Assembly (NCBI GenBank): GCA_004570955.1
Contig: SPPL01000002.1
Span: 372,001-436,000 of the forward strand
Origin: Jeotgalicoccus nanhaiensis
GTDB lineage: Bacteria > Bacillota > Bacilli > Staphylococcales > Salinicoccaceae
DNA length: 64,000 bases
Direction of reading: 5' to 3'
A model generated the notes under the pieces. It did not search any database. It was not told where the DNA came from and saw only the letters and a list, made by a program, of their open reading frames with translations. Below, piece after piece: positions 62,024-64,000 of this stretch (position 1 is the stretch's first letter; every line of letters begins with the position of its first letter). A program made the position numbers and the translations under genes.

Positions 62024-62295
62024 TAAAAGCCCCCTCTAAATTTAGTCATCCTAATTGTATACTTACTCCGAAGCTAAAGTAAATGCTTTCAGAAAAATTA
62101 GTGATATGAATAAGCTTGTAATATATATAACATTTATTTATCTTTAATTATAACATTCATAACTAAACATTATTAATAAAATGCTTGAGTCTGCTGTGTT
62201 AATATATTAATTAAATGTAAAATAACACTTGAAATCAGTGCTTTTTCATGTAATATAATTAAAGTTAGCAAATCAAACATACAGGAGGTCATATT

Positions 62296-62682
62296 ATGTG
62301 GCAGGAATTTAAAGACTTTATGCTGCGCGGCAATGTTTTAGATCTGGCAGTTGCAGTAGTCATCGGGGCCGCGTTCGGTAAAATCGTCCAGGCGCTGGTT
62401 GAAAATATCATTATGCCGTCAATCGCTTTGATTTTCGGAGATACGGACTTTGCATCTGACTGGCAGTACATGGGAATTACTTACGGTGTATTCATTCAGG
62501 CTATTATCGACTTTATCATCGTTGGTGCAGCAGTATTTGTCTTCGTTAAAGTTGTCAACAAGTTAACCAGAAACCGCTTCGTCGAAGAAGAAGCAGAAGA
62601 CGAGCAGCTGGTGCTGCTGCGTGAAATGCGGGATTCCTTAAAAGGTATGGAAGACAGCAAAAAAGATGGTACTGGTTTATAA
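62296..62682 (+). CDS. mscL: Large-conductance mechanosensitive channel
   Basis: 128 residues. The N-terminal amphipathic helix (MWQEFKDFMLRGNVLDLAVA) is followed by TM1 with VVIGAAFGKIVQALVENIIMP and TM2 (FIQAIIDFIIVGAAVFVFVK). The charged C-terminal bundle is VEEEAEDEQLVLLREMRDSL. Opens at high membrane tension to release solutes after osmotic downshift, relevant for salt-tolerant cocci. AGGAGG precedes the ATG. Divergent from acnA and followed by a perfect terminator. Confidence 0.95.
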   Translation: MWQEFKDFMLRGNVLDLAVAVVIGAAFGKIVQALVENIIMPSIALIFGDTDFASDWQYMGITYGVFIQAIIDFIIVGAAVFVFVKVVNKLTRNRFVEEEAEDEQLVLLREMRDSLKGMEDSKKDGTGL

Positions 62683-62689
62683 TTTTTGA

Positions 62690-62715
62690 AGAGCACATGG
62701 TGTGCTCTTTTTTTG
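62690..62715 (+). terminator. Terminator of mscL
   Basis: AGAGCACA (62690-62697) / TGTGCTCT (62701-62708), TGG loop, followed by TTTTTTTG. Confidence 0.9.
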
Positions 62716-62737
62716 TGGGGTTATTTTTGTGCGGGGC

Positions 62738-63080
62738 TCATGTATACGTATTTGTTGTTGCGTAGGCGTGAACAGCTGTCATGTATACGTATTTTGTCGA
62801 TGCATAGTCATGACCGCCTCTCATGTATACGCATTTGTCCATGCGTAGGCGTGAGGCTGCTTCATGTATACGTATTTGTCCATGCATAGACGTGAACGGC
62901 TGTCATGTATACGTATTTGTCCTTGCGTAGGCATGAACGGCTGTCATGTATACGCATTTGTCCATGCATAGGCGTGACGCCGTTTCATGTATACGCATTT
63001 GTCCTTGCATAGGCGTGAACAGCTGTCATGTATACGTATTTTGTCGATGCATAGTCATGACCGCCTCTCATGTATATCTG
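62738..63080. repeat. 41-bp tandem repeat array (eight copies plus a partial)
   Basis: Units begin TCATGTATACG at 62738, 62779, 62821, 62862, 62903, 62944, 62985, 63026 and a broken ninth at 63068. Six units are 41 bases; units 2 and 8 are 42 because of an extra T, and are identical over their whole length. Units 1 and 7 are also alike, so pairs 1-2 and 7-8 look like a block duplication. Each unit holds the palindrome GTATAC, then CATTTGTCCATGC-like and a GTAGGCGTGA end. No spacers, so not CRISPR. Intergenic, between the mscL and folC terminators. Copy number may vary between strains. Confidence 0.95.
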
Positions 63081-63108
63081 CATCTCCCAAAAACCTCCAA
63101 CAAGAAAA

Positions 63109-63140
63109 AAAGCAGCAGAGGCCCACGCCCCTGCTGCTTT
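63109..63140 (-). terminator. Terminator of folC
   Basis: AAAGCAGCAG (63109-63118) / CTGCTGCTTT (63131-63140) with further GG/CC pairs inside; minus tail TTTTTCTTGTTGG. Confidence 0.85.
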
Positions 63141-63146
63141 AAATTC

Positions 63147-64000
63147 CTATTCTTCTCTTAATCCTTTTTTCACTTCACTGATAAAGTACAGGCTGCCTGT
63201 CACCAGCAGCAGATCTCCGTCAAAATGTTTCACATAGTCTACATAGTCTTTAACGAAGTGTTTATCCGGATGATCAATAGCATTAAACAGCACTTCCCCG
63301 TCTTCTGCTTTAAAGAAGTCGAATTCTGTTACATTGAAAGTGTCCGCAAGCATGCCGATTTTGTATACCATCGTATCGAGCGGCTTGCCTTTGACTGCGG
63401 AGAACAGTACGGTGATTTTCTTGTCGCCGTAATTCGACCGCATCGTATCCACTAAAGCATCTACCGCTTCATTATTATGCGCGCCGTCTAAAATAATAAG
63501 CGGGTCTTCGCTGATTCTCTCAATCCGGCCGGTCCAGAAGGTTTTCTCAACACCCTGGATCATCTTGTTGACGTCGAGTTTAACTAAATCGCGTTCCATC
63601 ATTTCAAGGAGCGCCGCAATCGCAATCGAGGCGTTTTCCTGCTGGTGGCGGCCGAGCATTTCAAGTTTAATATCATCAAAGTCAAATTTGCCGTATTTAA
63701 AACTGAATTCCTCACCGTTTTCCGTCAGAATAATGTCCCTTGAGAATTCGATACCTTTGGCGTTCTTCTCATCCAGCACTTTGTAAATATAGTCGCGGCA
63801 TGTATCGTCTTTGACGTTAAAGACGAGCGGAATATTTTCTTTAATGACACCGGACTTATCTTTAGTAATGTCTAAGAGCGTATCACCGAGAATATCAATA
63901 TGATCAAGACCGATGCTGGTGAGAAGCGTCATGACCGGATTAAAGACATTGGTCGAGTCATGGGTTGCGCCGAGGCCCGCTTCCACCAGTACGTAATCTA
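63147..64000 (-). CDS. folC: Folylpolyglutamate synthase/dihydrofolate synthase (N-terminal part outside window)
   Basis: About 284 C-terminal residues visible; the frame runs off the right edge (codons in frame to 63998). The visible start DYVLVEAGLGATHDSTNVFN is the conserved EVGLGGRLDATN-like loop, followed by MTLLTSIGLDHIDILGDTLL and KDKSGVIKENIPLV. The C-terminal domain holds LEMLGRHQQENASIAIAALL and ILDGAHNNEAVDAL, the Mur-ligase-like DGAHN motif. ATP-dependent addition of glutamate to folates. Ends at its own terminator next to the repeat array. Confidence 0.9.
   Translation of the reverse strand, partial: DYVLVEAGLGATHDSTNVFNPVMTLLTSIGLDHIDILGDTLLDITKDKSGVIKENIPLVFNVKDDTCRDYIYKVLDEKNAKGIEFSRDIILTENGEEFSFKYGKFDFDDIKLEMLGRHQQENASIAIAALLEMMERDLVKLDVNKMIQGVEKTFWTGRIERISEDPLIILDGAHNNEAVDALVDTMRSNYGDKKITVLFSAVKGKPLDTMVYKIGMLADTFNVTEFDFFKAEDGEVLFNAIDHPDKHFVKDYVDYVKHFDGDLLLVTGSLYFISEVKKGLREE

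Noticed and set aside
62738-63080. CRISPR array
   Set aside because: The units are contiguous and all similar; there are no unique spacers between repeats and no cas genes nearby.
62686-63161. Coding sequence through the tandem repeat (open frames reading repeated peptides)
   Set aside because: The frames come from a repeat without stops, lie between two terminators, lack ribosome sites and encode Cys/Leu-rich peptides unlike any protein domain.

Overview
The window reads as a chromosomal segment of a low-GC Firmicute of the Staphylococcaceae. The right end carries the order mscL, acnA, plsY, parE, parC and an alanine/Na+ symporter, which matches Staphylococcus. A CYP152 fatty-acid peroxygenase and the wider gene set would suit Jeotgalicoccus, Salinicoccus or a close relative, but the genus is inferred from gene content only. 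No rRNA or tRNA gene was seen.

Layout. 1-5.4 kb: ordinary metabolic genes (SatD-like fragment, YdhK lipoprotein, GMC oxidoreductase, acetoin reductase-like SDR, DUF488, TVP38). 5.5-17.3 kb: an AT-rich defence island on the minus strand. It holds a nuclease-helicase with a membrane partner, a complete ABC three-component (ABC-3C) system with an Mrr-like nuclease effector, two HEPN-type proteins, a broken KAP NTPase and an IS110-type transposase relic. 17.4-19.6 kb: a small membrane gene (a truncated relative lies at 7.74 kb) and a two-gene lipoprotein insert flanked by a 66-bp direct repeat of the uvrX 3' end. 19.6-24.8 kb: a damage-response and toxin cluster. It contains an SOS-boxed Y-family polymerase, two Fst-like type I toxin peptides too short for usual gene calling, one cognate antisense RNA and two solitary copies of that RNA, an XRE/ImmA-IrrE/PIN operon and a second ImmA/IrrE locus. 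24.8-28.2 kb: SEFIR plus membrane protein, and a Fic protein. 28.4-37.8 kb: metabolism (M20 dipeptidase, sucrose-phosphate-synthase-like pair with a nonsense mutation, CDP-glycerol transferase, AEC transporter plus D-2-hydroxyacid dehydrogenase, YdcF, CYP152). 38.2-42.0 kb: a second defence block (OLD nuclease, broken Abi_C protein, two membrane proteins). 42.0-48.5 kb: a surface-glycan operon resembling PglC/PglD/PglE plus LCP. 48.9-64 kb: core genes, and a 41-bp tandem repeat array between mscL and folC.

How things connect. Four LexA-type boxes can be read: two near-perfect ones at uvrX and toxin 1, a weaker one at toxin 2, and one before parE-parC. Together they point to DNA-damage control of a polymerase, a type I toxin family and topoisomerase IV. 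The most unusual item is the toxin/antisense-RNA family. The antisense RNA downstream of toxin 1 carries a 19/20 copy of the toxin start region. The two solitary RNAs carry the element CACTATTTTT, which matches the start of toxin 2, and toxin 2 seems to lack its own downstream antisense RNA.

Caveat. Six genes are broken by a frameshift, small duplication or stop (7.6, 24.0, 31.4, 33.4, 39.9-40.0 and 45.6 kb). At least two of the breaks lie in homopolymers, so uncorrected sequencing error must be considered beside true decay or phase variation.
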